A stretch of DNA of 64,000 nt from Azospirillum brasilense (GCF_005222205.1 NZ_CP032346.1:62001-126000); one strand, 5' to 3'; shown: positions 26,319 through 36,692, counted from the first letter of the stretch. A program made the numbers and translations. The notes: a model not told the origin generated them from the letters alone.

Positions 26319-27299
26319 ATGAACCCGTCCGACGACTGGCGGATTCCGCCGCAATTCCAGCCCGACCCGGATGATCTGGCCTACGACCTGGACCGGGCGC
26401 TGTCCGCCGTGGTCGGGCTGCGCGCCAGCGTTCCCGAAGACGCCTACACCGCCGGCGTGCTGGGGACGGAGCGCGCCGGGCAGGGCGCCGTCATCCGCGA
26501 GGACGGGCTGGTCCTGACCATCGGCTATCTGATCGCGGAGGCCGAGGAGGTTTGGCTGACCACCAACGACGGGCGGGCGGTGCAGGCGCATGTCGTCGCC
26601 TACGACCACACCAGCGGCTTCGGGCTGGTGCAGGCGCTGTCGCCGCTCGGCGTGCCGGCGCTCATGCTCGGCTCGTCGCGCCATGTGCAGTTGGGCGACC
26701 CGGTGGTGGTGGCCGGCGCCGGCGGTCGCGAGCGGTCCATCACCGCGCGGGTGGTCGCCCGGCAGGAGTTCGCCGGCTATTGGGAGTACATGATCGACGA
26801 CGCCCTGTTCACCCTGCCGGCCCATCCGAACTGGGGCGGCACGGCGATGCTGGGGGCGGGGGGCGAGTTGCTGGGCATCGGCTCCCTCCAGCTCCAGTAC
26901 CGGGCTGAGGAGGAGCGCGTCCTGCCGCTGAACATGAACGTGCCGATCGACCTGCTGAAGCCGATCCTCGACGACCTGATGACCCGTGGGAAGGTCAGCG
27001 GCCCGCCGCGCCCCTGGCTCGGACTCTACGCCACACAGGACGAGCGGGAGCGTGTGGTGCTGGTCGGGCTGGCTGGCGACGGGCCGGCCCAGCGGGCGGA
27101 GCTGCGTGCCGGCGACGTGGTGCGCGCGGTGGCCGGGCAGCCGGTGGGCTCGCTGGCCGACTTCTACCGCGCCCTGTGGAATCTCGGCCCGGCGGGCGTG
27201 GACGTGCCGCTGACCCTGGAGCGGGAGGGCGACGTGTTCGACATGCGCGTCGGCTCCAGCGACCGCGAGCGTTTTTTGAAGGCGGCGCGGCGGCACTGA
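26319..27299 (+). CDS. Degenerate HtrA-like protein with PDZ domain, 326 aa
   Basis: The fold order is that of DegP/HtrA: GQGAVIREDGLVLTIGYLIAEAEEVWL, the VVAYDHTSGFGLVQA strand, the GDPVVVAGAGG loop, the NWGGTAML loop, then a PDZ domain (about 230-315: RPWLGLYATQ, AQRAELRAGDVVRAVAGQPVGSLADFYRAL). All three catalytic positions are replaced: Tyr 70 where TNNHVV has His, Gly 100 where the DLAV motif has Asp, and Trp 172 where GNSGG has Ser. There is no signal peptide, so it appears cytoplasmic. It should be a non-proteolytic binding or scaffold protein. It has its own promoter region and lies divergent from the Kbp-like gene. Confidence 0.82.
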   Translation: MNPSDDWRIPPQFQPDPDDLAYDLDRALSAVVGLRASVPEDAYTAGVLGTERAGQGAVIREDGLVLTIGYLIAEAEEVWLTTNDGRAVQAHVVAYDHTSGFGLVQALSPLGVPALMLGSSRHVQLGDPVVVAGAGGRERSITARVVARQEFAGYWEYMIDDALFTLPAHPNWGGTAMLGAGGELLGIGSLQLQYRAEEERVLPLNMNVPIDLLKPILDDLMTRGKVSGPPRPWLGLYATQDERERVVLVGLAGDGPAQRAELRAGDVVRAVAGQPVGSLADFYRALWNLGPAGVDVPLTLEREGDVFDMRVGSSDRERFLKAARRH

Positions 27300-27360
27300 C
27301 CCGCCCTTCTGTGCCACACTGGCGCTCCAGAACCAAGAAGACGGGTTGGAGAGCGCTTTT

Positions 27361-27792
27361 ATGGACGACTTGATGAAGGGGGAACCGGCCTCCGGCTTCC
27401 AGACCCTGCTCGGCTACACGCTGGTGCGCTGGGAGGAGGGCGTGGCGGAGGTGGAGCTGACCATCGCTCCGCAGCACCGCAACCGGGGCGGCGTCCTGCA
27501 CGGCGGCGCGCTGATGACCCTGCTCGACACCGTCATGGGATTCGCGGCGACCCACTGCTCGGTGCCCGGCCATTCCCGCCGGGTGGTCACGCTGTCGCTG
27601 TCCTCCAGCTTCCTGGGGGCCGTGGCGGAGGGCACGGTGGTGGCCCGCGGCACGCTGCTGGGCGGCGGCCGCAAGATCGTCGGCTGCCGCGGCGAGGTGC
27701 GGCGCAAGGAGGACGGCGCGCTGCTGGCGTCCGCCGAGGGAATGTTCAAGTATGCTCCGGGAAGCGAAAATCCGGAGGGAACGCCCCGATGA
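27361..27792 (+). CDS. PaaI-family hotdog thioesterase, 143 aa
   Basis: Hydrolyses acyl-CoA thioesters. The family marks are the HRNRGGVLHGGALMTLLDTVMGFAA helix with the HGG motif and conserved Asp, and the following strand RVVTLSLSSSFLGAVAEGTVVARGTLLGGGRKI. ATG 27361 has TTGGAGAG upstream. Its stop overlaps the start of the enoyl-CoA hydratase gene by four bases (ATGA), so the two make an operon of acyl-CoA metabolism. The acyl chain is unknown. Confidence 0.9.
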   Translation: MDDLMKGEPASGFQTLLGYTLVRWEEGVAEVELTIAPQHRNRGGVLHGGALMTLLDTVMGFAATHCSVPGHSRRVVTLSLSSSFLGAVAEGTVVARGTLLGGGRKIVGCRGEVRRKEDGALLASAEGMFKYAPGSENPEGTPR

Positions 27793-28589
27793 CCATTACG
27801 AACGATAAGAAGACTGGCTTGGACATCGCGCAGGACGGCCGTGTCCTGCGCCTGACCATCAACGACCCGGCCACCCGCAACTCCATCGGCCCGGCGCTGA
27901 TGGAGGCGGCCCGCGCCGCCTTCGACGCGGCGGCGGCCGACGCAAGCGTCGGGGCGGTGGTGCTGACCGGCGCCGAGGGGGCCTTCTGCTCCGGCGGGAA
28001 CCTGAAATGGCTGAAGGAGGCGCGCAACGGCGACCGCGAGTCGGTGCGGGCGGGGGTGGAGAGCTTCCACGCCATGATCCGCAGCCTGCGCGCCTGCCCC
28101 AAGCCGGTGATCGCCGCGGTCGAGGGGCCGGCGGGCGGGGCGGGCTTCCCGCTGGCGCTGGCCTGCGACCTGATCGTCGCGGCGGAGGACGCGGTCTTCA
28201 CCCTGTCCTACATCAAGGTCGCGCTGACCTCCGACGGCGGCGGCACGGCGTCGCTGGCCCGCGCGCTGCCGCCGCAGCTCGCCGCGGAGATCCTGTTCGA
28301 GGGCGGGCGCGTCGGGGCGCCGCGTCTGGCGCAGCTCGGCATGATCAACCGGCTGACCGCCCCCGGCGGCGCGCTGGCCGAGGCGACCGCCTGGGCGGAA
28401 CGGCTGGCCGCCGGCCCGACCGCCGCGCTGGGCCGCGCCAAGGGGCTGCTGGAGGTGGCCTACGGCGGTCTGGCGAAGCAGCTCGACCGTGAGCGCGACG
28501 CCTTCGTGGAGTCGCTGTTCAACGACGAGGCCGGGGAGGGCTTGACCGCCTTCTTCGAGAAGCGGGCACCGGTGTTTCCGAAGGGCTGA
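27789..28589 (+). CDS. Enoyl-CoA hydratase/isomerase family protein, 266 aa
   Basis: Crotonase-fold enzyme. The CoA-binding and oxyanion segments are VVLTGAEGAFCSGGNLKWLKEA (about 56-77) and KPVIAAVEGPAGGAGFPLALACDLIVAAEDAVF (about 98-130), followed by SYIKVALTSDGGGTASLARALP. The usual catalytic Glu pair of hydratases is not clear: the second acidic residue falls near SDGG, as Asp, so an isomerase or other crotonase reaction is possible. It is translationally coupled to the thioesterase gene. A palindromic repeat follows the stop. Confidence 0.88.
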   Translation: MTITNDKKTGLDIAQDGRVLRLTINDPATRNSIGPALMEAARAAFDAAAADASVGAVVLTGAEGAFCSGGNLKWLKEARNGDRESVRAGVESFHAMIRSLRACPKPVIAAVEGPAGGAGFPLALACDLIVAAEDAVFTLSYIKVALTSDGGGTASLARALPPQLAAEILFEGGRVGAPRLAQLGMINRLTAPGGALAEATAWAERLAAGPTAALGRAKGLLEVAYGGLAKQLDRERDAFVESLFNDEAGEGLTAFFEKRAPVFPKG

Positions 28590-28601
28590 GTGCGGGTGTG
28601 A

Positions 28602-28689
28602 GGCCCCCACCCTAAACCTCCCCCGCTATCGCAGGGGAGGGGACTGATCTCCCTCTCCCGCGGAGCGGGGGAGGGCCGGGGTGGGGGCC
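28602..28689. repeat. GC-rich palindromic intergenic repeat (copy 2)
   Basis: Outer inverted arms GGCCCCCACCC (28602-28612) and GGGTGGGGGCC (28679-28689) flank two inner stems (CCTCCCCCGC / GCAGGGGAGG and CCCTCTCCCGC / GCGGGGGAGGG). It sits between the convergent enoyl-CoA hydratase and gnd genes. Confidence 0.8.
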
Positions 28690-28701
28690 CGTGCCGCGGC
28701 C

Positions 28702-30144
28702 TCAGGCCCCCTTCCACTCCGTGTGCACCATGCCCGGACGGTCGGTGCGCTCGTAGCCGTGGGCGCCGAAATAGTCGCGCTGGGCCTGGATCATGTTGGC
28801 CCACAGCCGGCCGCTGCGGTAGCCGTCCCAGTAGGACAGGGCCGAAGCCATCGCCGGCACCGGCACCGCGGCCAGCGTCGCGGCGGCCACCACGCGGCGG
28901 AAGCCGGCGTCGCCGCGGGTCATCAGGCCGGCGATGTCGGGGTCCAGCATCAGGTTCGGCAGTTCCGGCGCGCGGTTCAGCGCGGTCAGGATGCGGTCGA
29001 GCAGGCGTGCGCGGATGATGCAGCCGCCGCGCCAGATGCGCGCCACCGCCGCCAGATCGACATCCCAGCCGAACTGCCGGCTGCCCGCCGCGATCACCGC
29101 GAAGCCCTGGGCGTAGACGGCGATCCGTCCGCTGAGCAGCGCGTCGCCGACCGACGTGACCAGATCCTCCGTGGAGGGAACGTGCGGGATGGCCAGCGCC
29201 TCGGCGGCGCGCACGCGCTCGTCCTTCAGGGCGGACAGGCAGCGGGCGTGCACGGCCTCGGCGATGGTCGGGGCGGGCATACCCAGCTCAAGCGCGGTGG
29301 TCGCCGCCCAATGGCCGGTGCCCTTCTGGCCGGCGGCGTCGCGGATGACCTCGAGGATCGGAGCGCCGGTCTCGCCGTCCTTGGTGCGCAGGATGTCGGT
29401 GGTGATCTCCATCAGGTAGGAGGCCAGCTCCCCGCCGTTCCATTCGGCGAAGATGTCCGCCAGACGCTCGTAGGAGCAGCCGCCGATCTCACGCAGAAGA
29501 TGATACGCCTCGGCGATCAGCTGCATGTCGGCGTATTCGATGCCGTTGTGGATCATCTTCACGAAATGGCCCGCCCCCTCCGGCCCGACGCGGGCGAAGC
29601 AGGACTCGCCGTCCGGCGCGCGGGCGGCGATGGCGGCCAGCAGCGGGGCGACGGGGGCCAGCGCCTCGGCGTCGCCGCCGGCCATCAGGGCGGGACCGCG
29701 CCGCGCGCCCTCCTCGCCGCCCGACACGCCCAGCCCGACGAAGCGCACGCCCGCGGTCGCGGCGAGCGCCGCGCGGCGGTTGGTGTCGCGGAAGTGGGAA
29801 TTGCCGCCGTCGATCAGCACGTCGCCCGGCGCCAGGCGGGGCAGCAGGGCGGCCGTCAGCTCGTCCACCGGGGCGCCCGCGGGCACCATCATCAGGATCG
29901 TGCGCGGCGCCTTGAGCGCGCCCAGCAGTTCCTCCACCGACGCGCAGGCGATGGCGTTGCCCACCTGGGCGGCGAAGGCACCGCGGCGCCCCTCGTCCAG
30001 GTCGTAGCCCGCCACCACGGCCCCGTGGTCGGCCAGATTGGCGGCGAGGTTGCGCCCCATCACGCCCAGGCCGAGGACGGCGATGTCGGCCGAGCCGATG
30101 GCGGTGGTTTCCGCTCCGGTCCTGGTCGAGTTGCCCTGCACCAT
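28702..30144 (-). CDS. gnd: 6-phosphogluconate dehydrogenase, decarboxylating, 480 aa
   Basis: Oxidises 6-phosphogluconate to ribulose 5-phosphate and CO2. The Rossmann segment ADIAVLGLGVMGRNLAANLADHG, the substrate-site signature LIDGGNSHFRDTNRR, VGLGVSGGEEGARRGPALMAGG, GAGHFVKMIHNGIEYADMQLIAEAY with the catalytic Lys, and QKGTGHWAATTALELGMPAPTIAEAV are all intact. The length is that of the long, dimeric class. ATG 30144 has GGGAG nine bases upstream and is preferred over the GTG at 30147. It lies downstream of the LacI-type repressor gene on the same strand, so it belongs to the gluconate regulon with gntK and edd. Confidence 0.96.
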   Translation of the reverse strand: MVQGNSTRTGAETTAIGSADIAVLGLGVMGRNLAANLADHGAVVAGYDLDEGRRGAFAAQVGNAIACASVEELLGALKAPRTILMMVPAGAPVDELTAALLPRLAPGDVLIDGGNSHFRDTNRRAALAATAGVRFVGLGVSGGEEGARRGPALMAGGDAEALAPVAPLLAAIAARAPDGESCFARVGPEGAGHFVKMIHNGIEYADMQLIAEAYHLLREIGGCSYERLADIFAEWNGGELASYLMEITTDILRTKDGETGAPILEVIRDAAGQKGTGHWAATTALELGMPAPTIAEAVHARCLSALKDERVRAAEALAIPHVPSTEDLVTSVGDALLSGRIAVYAQGFAVIAAGSRQFGWDVDLAAVARIWRGGCIIRARLLDRILTALNRAPELPNLMLDPDIAGLMTRGDAGFRRVVAAATLAAVPVPAMASALSYWDGYRSGRLWANMIQAQRDYFGAHGYERTDRPGMVHTEWKGA

Positions 30145-30168
30145 CACAACGAACTCCCGTACATTCTC

Positions 30169-30227
30169 TTTGATGATCCCCCGCGGTGCGGGGGTGGCAC
30201 TTTGATGACGCCCCGCGGCGCGGGGGT
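30169..30227. repeat. Two tandem 27-bp repeats, each with a GC hairpin
   Basis: TTTGATGATCCCCCGCGGTG and its continuation (30169-30195) is followed after five bases by a near copy (30201-30227, starting TTTGATGACGCCCCGCGGCG). Each unit contains a C5/G5 hairpin around GCGGTG or GCGGCG. They lie between the repressor stop and gnd and may act as a terminator or processing site. Confidence 0.6.
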
Positions 30228-30240
30228 CGGTTTCGGTTTC

Positions 30241-31299
30241 TCAAGTGGTCTCGCGGACCATCAGGCGGAAGCCCAGATCCACACGCTGCGGATTTTCCCG
30301 GCTTTTCGGCGTCCGGTCCGCCATGCCCGCGATCAGCAGGCGGGCCGCCTCCACGCCGATCGCGCGGCGGGGGGTGGCGACGGTGGTGAGCGGCGGGACG
30401 GTCCAGGCCGCCCCCGCCAGATCGTTGAAGCCGGCGACGGCCAGCCGCTCCGGTACCGGAATGCCGAGCCGTGCGCATTGGAACAGCGCGCCCTGCGCCA
30501 GATCGTCGTTGCACAGGAACAGCGCGTCGGTGTCCGGGTGGGTGGCCATCGTGCGCTCCAGCAGCTCAGCGCCCAGCGCGACGGAGGTGGCGTCCGGCAC
30601 CATCAACTCAAGCGCCGGGTCGTGCTGCCCGGCGTCGCGCAGCGCTTGCCGCCAGCCGTCGCAGCGCTGGCGCGTCCGCGGGTCGAGCTGCCCGGCGATC
30701 AGCCCGATCCGCCGCCGTCCCCGCGCCACCAGATGCGCGCCGACGGCGTAGCCGGCGTCGAACTGCGAGAAGCCGACCGTCTGCACCGGACAGTCGCCGT
30801 GTTTATCCTCCGCGGCCAGATCCATGGTGTGGATGACCGGGATCGTCAGGCCGCGCAGCAGGTCCCAGGTGCCCGGCGTGTGGTCGAGCCCGCTCAGGAT
30901 CACCCCGTCCGGGTCGTGGGCGAGCTGGGTGCGCAGCACGCGCTCCTCCGCCTCCGGGCCGTAGCCGGTGATGCCGACCAGCGGCTGGTAGCCCTGCGGG
31001 CTCAGCGTCTCCTGCACGCCGGCCAGCAGGTCGATGAAGACGGCGTTGGTCAGGGAGGGGATCAGCACCGCCACCGTCATCGTCCGCGCCGAGGCCAGCG
31101 CCGACGCCACGCGGCTGGGCACGAAGCCCAGGCGGCGGCTCGCCTCCTCGACGCGGGCGCGCACCTCCTCGCTGACCGTGTCGGGCCGGCGCAGGGCGCG
31201 GGACACGGTCATGGCGCTGACCCCGGCGGCGGCGGCGACGTCGGCCATGGTGGCGCGTCCGCTGCGCGAGGATCGGGGTTTGCGGGGGGTGGCGGTCAT
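30241..31299 (-). CDS. gntR: LacI-family repressor, gluconate-utilisation type, 352 aa
   Basis: Winged-free LacI regulator: HTH with hinge ATMADVAAAAGVSAMTVSRALRRPDTVSEEVRARVEEASRRLGFVPSRVASAL (about 16-70), then a sugar-binding-protein-like core (TMTVAVLIPSLTNAVFIDLLAGVQETL, DGVILSGLDHT, DALFLCNDDLAQGALFQC, LAVAGFNDLAGA). It is divergent from gntK, with matching TGTTAGCGGTAACA / TGTTACCGCTAACA sites between them, like operators of gammaproteobacterial GntR. It should release the gluconate genes when gluconate or 6-phosphogluconate is present. Assignment as gluconate repressor rests on neighbours and operator. Confidence 0.88.
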   Translation of the reverse strand: MTATPRKPRSSRSGRATMADVAAAAGVSAMTVSRALRRPDTVSEEVRARVEEASRRLGFVPSRVASALASARTMTVAVLIPSLTNAVFIDLLAGVQETLSPQGYQPLVGITGYGPEAEERVLRTQLAHDPDGVILSGLDHTPGTWDLLRGLTIPVIHTMDLAAEDKHGDCPVQTVGFSQFDAGYAVGAHLVARGRRRIGLIAGQLDPRTRQRCDGWRQALRDAGQHDPALELMVPDATSVALGAELLERTMATHPDTDALFLCNDDLAQGALFQCARLGIPVPERLAVAGFNDLAGAAWTVPPLTTVATPRRAIGVEAARLLIAGMADRTPKSRENPQRVDLGFRLMVRETT

Positions 31300-31359
31300 C
31301 GGCGTTCCAGTTGTCCGGCGGCCATTATCCCGCGCCGCTTTGGGCTTTACAAGCCTCGT

Positions 31360-31375
31360 TTGTTAGCGGTAACAT
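31360..31375. promoter_or_regulatory. Gluconate repressor operator, site 1
   Basis: TTGTTAGCGGTAACAT; the core TGTTAGCGGTAACA is the exact reverse complement of site 2 at 31441-31454. It lies 43 bases upstream of the gntK start and 61 bases from the repressor start, between the divergent genes. Confidence 0.8.
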
Positions 31376-31417
31376 CGTCATCTCTCCCCTCCCGTAATGT
31401 TGCAAGGACCGATCGGC

Positions 31418-31969
31418 ATGAGCGCTCCCCCGTCTTCCGATGTTACCGCTAACATAAGCGGGGCCGTGGACGCGGTCGTGGTGATGGGCGTGGCGGGCTG
31501 CGGCAAGACCTCGGTGGGGGAGGAGCTGGCCCGGCGGCTCGGCTGGCAGTTCCTGGAGGGCGACGGCTTCCACCCCCCGGAGAACATCGCGAAGATGTCC
31601 GCCGGCATCCCGCTGCAGGACGAGGACCGCTGGGGCTGGCTGGACACCATCGCCGCTCACATCGCCCTGGCGCGGGAGGCGAAGGCGCCGATCGTCGTGT
31701 CCTGCTCCGCGCTGAAGCGGCGCTACCGCGAGCGGCTGAGCGCCGGGGGGACGCGCGTCCTGTTCGTCCATCTCGACGGCAGCCGGGACATCATCCACGC
31801 CCGCATGGCGCTGCGCGCCGGCCATTTCATGCCGACCACCCTGCTCGACAGCCAGTTCGCGGCGCTGGAGCCGCTGGGGTCCGGGGAGCTGGGCATCGTC
31901 TGCGACATCGACGCCAGCCCGGCGGAGATCGCCGCCCGCGTCTCCTCCCGGATCGCTCCCGCCGCCTGA
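31418..31969 (+). CDS. gntK: Gluconokinase, 183 aa
   Basis: Phosphorylates gluconate to 6-phosphogluconate with ATP. P-loop [56 protein letters not shown] is the GntK signature, followed by [15 protein letters not shown] and [22 protein letters not shown] 31418 has AAGGACC upstream; the in-frame ATG at 31397 would add seven residues. A repressor operator lies inside the first codons (31440-31455), so the promoter is bracketed by two sites. The edd gene follows 28 bases later. Confidence 0.94.
   Translation: MSAPPSSDVTANISGAVDAVVVMGVAGCGKTSVGEELARRLGWQFLEGDGFHPPENIAKMSAGIPLQDEDRWGWLDTIAAHIALAREAKAPIVVSCSALKRRYRERLSAGGTRVLFVHLDGSRDIIHARMALRAGHFMPTTLLDSQFAALEPLGSGELGIVCDIDASPAEIAARVSSRIAPAA
31440..31455. 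promoter_or_regulatory. Gluconate repressor operator, site 2, inside gntK
   Basis: ATGTTACCGCTAACAT, within codons 8-13 of gntK and 80 bases from site 1. Binding here would block elongation or form a loop with site 1. The core is the reverse complement of site 1. Confidence 0.75.
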
Positions 31970-31997
31970 ACAGCCTGCCGTCTGGAAGGACCGCGCC

Positions 31998-33800
<1,803 letters not shown>

Positions 33801-33821
33801 GGGGCGGTCCTGTTGCAGGCT

Positions 33822-33844
33822 CCCTCTCCCCGGAGGGGAGAGGG
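33822..33844 (+). terminator. Hairpin after edd
   Basis: Arms CCCTCTCCCC (33822-33831) and GGGGAGAGGG (33835-33844) with a three-base loop, followed by CTATAAAAAA. It also resembles one arm of the intergenic repeat family. It likely ends the gntK-edd transcript. Confidence 0.6.
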
Positions 33845-33896
33845 CTATAAAAAAGGCCAGAGGTGATGGCCTTGGTCAGGGAAGAGGGGAACTCGA

Positions 33897-34661
33897 TCAC
33901 TTCACCGTCAGTTCATACGTTCCCATCGTCCCGTACACGGCCACCGACGTGCTGCCCGCCGGGACCATGACGGTGCCGACATGCGACCCGGTGGTCACCA
34001 CGTCGCCGGCCTTCAGGCCGCCCAGGCTGACCGCGCCGGTGTTGGCCATCCACACCAGAAGCCGCACCGGCTCGCCCGCGGAGTTGCCGGCGACCGTGTC
34101 GGCCTTCGTCTCGCCGTCGACGACCAGGGCGACCCGCTCCTTCAGCGGCTCCAGCGAGCGCCAGTCGGCGATGGCCGGGCCGACGACCAGGGCGCCGTGG
34201 TTGAACTGGTCGGCCATGTGGCTGAACCACTCCTGCGAGCCGAAGCCGGCGAAGCGGGTGTCGACGATCTCGAAGGCGGGATGGACGGACCCGACGGCGT
34301 CGAGGACCTCTTCGCGGCTGTAGGGCTCGGCGCGGGGCGGCAGGTCCTTGGCGAATGTGTAGGCGATCTCCGCCTCCATGCCGATGACCTGATAGTCCGC
34401 GGCGGGAAGCACCGTGGTGTCGAAGAACAGCGTGTCGGCGTGGATGGGAGCGCGGAACGGCTCCGACTCCGGGGTGCGGGCGCCGACCTTCCAGGCGACG
34501 ACCGGGCCGAGGCGGCGGGCCACGGCGTCCTGGATGGCGTAGGCCTCGGCCTCGCTGGTGGGGCGGGTCGGCAGGGCGGACAGCCAGTCGCGGCTCTTGC
34601 GCGCCTGGATCAGGGCGTCGACGGAATCGCGGAATGCGGAATCGTTCATCTCTTCGGACAT
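33897..34661 (-). CDS. FAH-family 2-keto-4-pentenoate hydratase-like protein, 254 aa
   Basis: Fumarylacetoacetate-hydrolase fold, MhpD-like branch. Marks are VVAWKVGARTPESEPFRAPIHADTLF, the metal-binding acidic residues in IGMEAEIAYTFAKDLP and AFEIVDTRFAGF, GALVVGP, and the C-terminal GLKAGDVVTTGSHVGTVMVPAGSTSVAVYG. Relatives hydrate 2-oxo-4-pentenoates or decarboxylate 4-oxalocrotonate in catechol meta-cleavage routes. Here it is the last gene of an importer operon with a D-2-hydroxyacid dehydrogenase, so it may act on a 2-oxo acid made from the imported compound. The ATG at 34661 is used; ATG 34649 is an alternative. Confidence 0.85.
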   Translation of the reverse strand: MSEEMNDSAFRDSVDALIQARKSRDWLSALPTRPTSEAEAYAIQDAVARRLGPVVAWKVGARTPESEPFRAPIHADTLFFDTTVLPAADYQVIGMEAEIAYTFAKDLPPRAEPYSREEVLDAVGSVHPAFEIVDTRFAGFGSQEWFSHMADQFNHGALVVGPAIADWRSLEPLKERVALVVDGETKADTVAGNSAGEPVRLLVWMANTGAVSLGGLKAGDVVTTGSHVGTVMVPAGSTSVAVYGTMGTYELTVK

Positions 34662-34688
34662 CGTCTTCGGGCCTTCGCTTTTCTTCGG

Positions 34689-35741
34689 TTATTGGTGCTT
34701 ATCGGGTTGGACTCTCATGGCGCCGCAGGACTCGCGGATGACCAGCCGGGCGGGCAGGATCACGCGCTCCGGTGCCCCCTGCGGGTCGGCGATGCGGCGC
34801 AGCAGCAGGCGGGCGGCTTCCTGCCCGATCTGGCGGGCGGAGGTCGCGACGGTGGTCAGGGCGGGGCGGCTTATCGCCGCTTCGGTCAGGTCGTCGAAAC
34901 CGGTGACCGCGACGTCCCGTCCCGCCCGCAGACCGCGGGCCTCCAGCCCCAGCATCACGCCGAACGCAACCAGATCGTTGTAACAAAGCATCGCGGTGGG
35001 CGGGTCGGCAAGATCCATCAGCGGCCCCACCGCGTCCAGCCCGCCGCGGCGGGTGGCCGGGCAGCGGACGACGAGGTCCGGGGTCAGGCCGTGGCGGCGC
35101 AGCGCCGCGGCGAAGCCGACGCGGCGCCCGGTGAAGGCGGAGTGGGACAGGTTGCCGCCGACGAAGGCGATGCGGCGATGGCCGATCCGCAGAAGATGCT
35201 CGGTCATCATCTCCATGCCGAACTCGTAATCCACCCCGGCGTAATCGCCTTCGCGGGCGGAGAGGAAGCGCAGGGCCTGGACGACGGGAAGCTGCCACTG
35301 GCGCAGCCGGTCCAGCAGGGCCGGCGACGTGCCGGCGGCGGGGCAGATGATCACCCCGTCCACATTCTGCTCGCGCATGCGCTGAAGGTAGCGGTCTTGC
35401 CGCTCCCCCGATTCCGCGGTGTTGGCGAGGAAGGCGACGACCCCCTGCTCACCCAGGACGTCGTCCACCCCGGCGGTCAGCTCGCCGTAGAAGGAATTGT
35501 TGATCTCGCAGACGAGCAGCCCGACCGTGTCGGTGCGGGCGGCGCGCAGGGTCGCGGCGCCGCGGTTGTAGACGTAGCCCAAGGCTTCGATGGCGGCCTG
35601 CACGCGCTCCCGCGTCTCGGCGGCGACCAGCGGGCTGCCGCGCAGGACGAGCGAGACGGTGGACCGCGACACCCCGGCGTGGTGCGCCACCTCCGTCAGG
35701 GTGATGCGGGCCGGTCCGCCGCGCTCGTCGAGGATGGTCAT
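34689..35741 (-). CDS. LacI-family transcriptional regulator, 350 aa
   Basis: HTH and hinge at residues 13-68 (ITLTEVAHHAGVSRSTVSLVLRGSPLVAAETRERVQAAIEALGYVYNRGAATLR), then the effector core (VGLLVCEINNSFYGELTAGVDDVL, DGVIICPAAGTSP, MLCYNDLVAFGVMLGL, VAVTGFDDLTEAAISRPALTTVATSARQIGQEAARLLL). It lies inside the operon between the dehydrogenase and hydratase genes, so it probably controls itself with the importer. The 18-bp palindrome at 40004-40021, with a central CG typical of LacI sites, is the best candidate operator. Effector unknown. Confidence 0.9.
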   Translation of the reverse strand: MTILDERGGPARITLTEVAHHAGVSRSTVSLVLRGSPLVAAETRERVQAAIEALGYVYNRGAATLRAARTDTVGLLVCEINNSFYGELTAGVDDVLGEQGVVAFLANTAESGERQDRYLQRMREQNVDGVIICPAAGTSPALLDRLRQWQLPVVQALRFLSAREGDYAGVDYEFGMEMMTEHLLRIGHRRIAFVGGNLSHSAFTGRRVGFAAALRRHGLTPDLVVRCPATRRGGLDAVGPLMDLADPPTAMLCYNDLVAFGVMLGLEARGLRAGRDVAVTGFDDLTEAAISRPALTTVATSARQIGQEAARLLLRRIADPQGAPERVILPARLVIRESCGAMRVQPDKHQ

Positions 35742-35753
35742 TCACGCCGCCAT

Positions 35754-36692
35754 TCAGACGACGGCGGTCGGCAGCGGCTGGCCGGCGAAGAAGGCGGACA
35801 GGTTCGTCAGCACGAGATTGCCCATGGCCATCCGCGTCTCCACCGTGGCGCTCGCCTGATGCGGCTGGAGCACCACATTGTCCAGGCGGAACAGGGCCTC
35901 CGGCGCGTGCGGCTCGTTGGCGAAGACATCCAGCGCGGCCCCGCCGAGGCGACCGTCGGCCAGGGCGGCGACCAGTTCCGGCTCGTCCACCACGGCGCCG
36001 CGGGCGACGTTGACCAGCAGCCCGTCCGGCCCCAGCGCCTCGATCACCGCGCGGTTGACCATGTTGCGGGCGTCCGGCCCGGCCGAGGCGGCGACGATGA
36101 GGATGTCGCACTCCCGCGCCAGATCGACCGGGGAGGCGACGAAGCGGTAGGGCACGTCGCTGCGCGGCTTGCGGTTGGTGTAGGCGATGTCCATGCCGAA
36201 TCCGGCGGCGCGCTGGGCGATGGCCAGACCGATGCGGCCCAGACCAAGGATGCCGAGCCGCTTGCCGGTGACCTTGCGGGCCAGCGGCAGGCCGCCGCCC
36301 GGCCAGCGCCCGGCGCGCACGAAGCGGTCGCCGACCATCATGCGGCGCGACCCGGCGATCATCAACCCGATGGCGAGATCGGCCACGTCGTCGGTCAGCA
36401 CGTCCGGCGTGTTGGTGACGCGGACGCCGCGGCTGGCCGCGTGTTTCAGGTCGACCGCGTCGGTGCCGACGCCGTTGATCGCGACGATCCCCAGGTTCGG
36501 GCAGGCGTCCATGATCGCGTTGCTGACGCCCGTGCCGCCGCCGGTGACGACGGCGCGGACACGCGGCCCCACCTCCGCGACCAGCCGGTCGCGGTCGGGC
36601 GCCCCGGCGAGGCGGTGGACGGTGTAGCCCGCGTCCAGCGCCGTCTCGATGTCCGGCATCATGGGTTCGACGAGGAGGATCTCCGGCTTCAT
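35754..36692 (-). CDS. D-2-hydroxyacid dehydrogenase, 312 aa
   Basis: NAD(P)-dependent oxidoreductase of the D-isomer-specific family (GhrB/hydroxypyruvate-reductase type). The substrate-domain part is at the N-terminus. The cofactor fold has KRLGILGLGRIGLAIAQRAAGFGMDIAYTNRKPR, whose Asn-Arg-Lys after the second strand favours NADP. VNVARGAVVDEPELVAAL carries the catalytic Arg, and the Glu/His pair is DVFANEPHAPEAL and VLQPHQASATVETR. ATG 36692 has AAGGA upstream. It follows the importer ATPase gene with a short gap, so it probably reduces a 2-oxo acid or oxidises a 2-hydroxy acid taken up by the importer. Confidence 0.92.
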   Translation of the reverse strand: MKPEILLVEPMMPDIETALDAGYTVHRLAGAPDRDRLVAEVGPRVRAVVTGGGTGVSNAIMDACPNLGIVAINGVGTDAVDLKHAASRGVRVTNTPDVLTDDVADLAIGLMIAGSRRMMVGDRFVRAGRWPGGGLPLARKVTGKRLGILGLGRIGLAIAQRAAGFGMDIAYTNRKPRSDVPYRFVASPVDLARECDILIVAASAGPDARNMVNRAVIEALGPDGLLVNVARGAVVDEPELVAALADGRLGGAALDVFANEPHAPEALFRLDNVVLQPHQASATVETRMAMGNLVLTNLSAFFAGQPLPTAVV

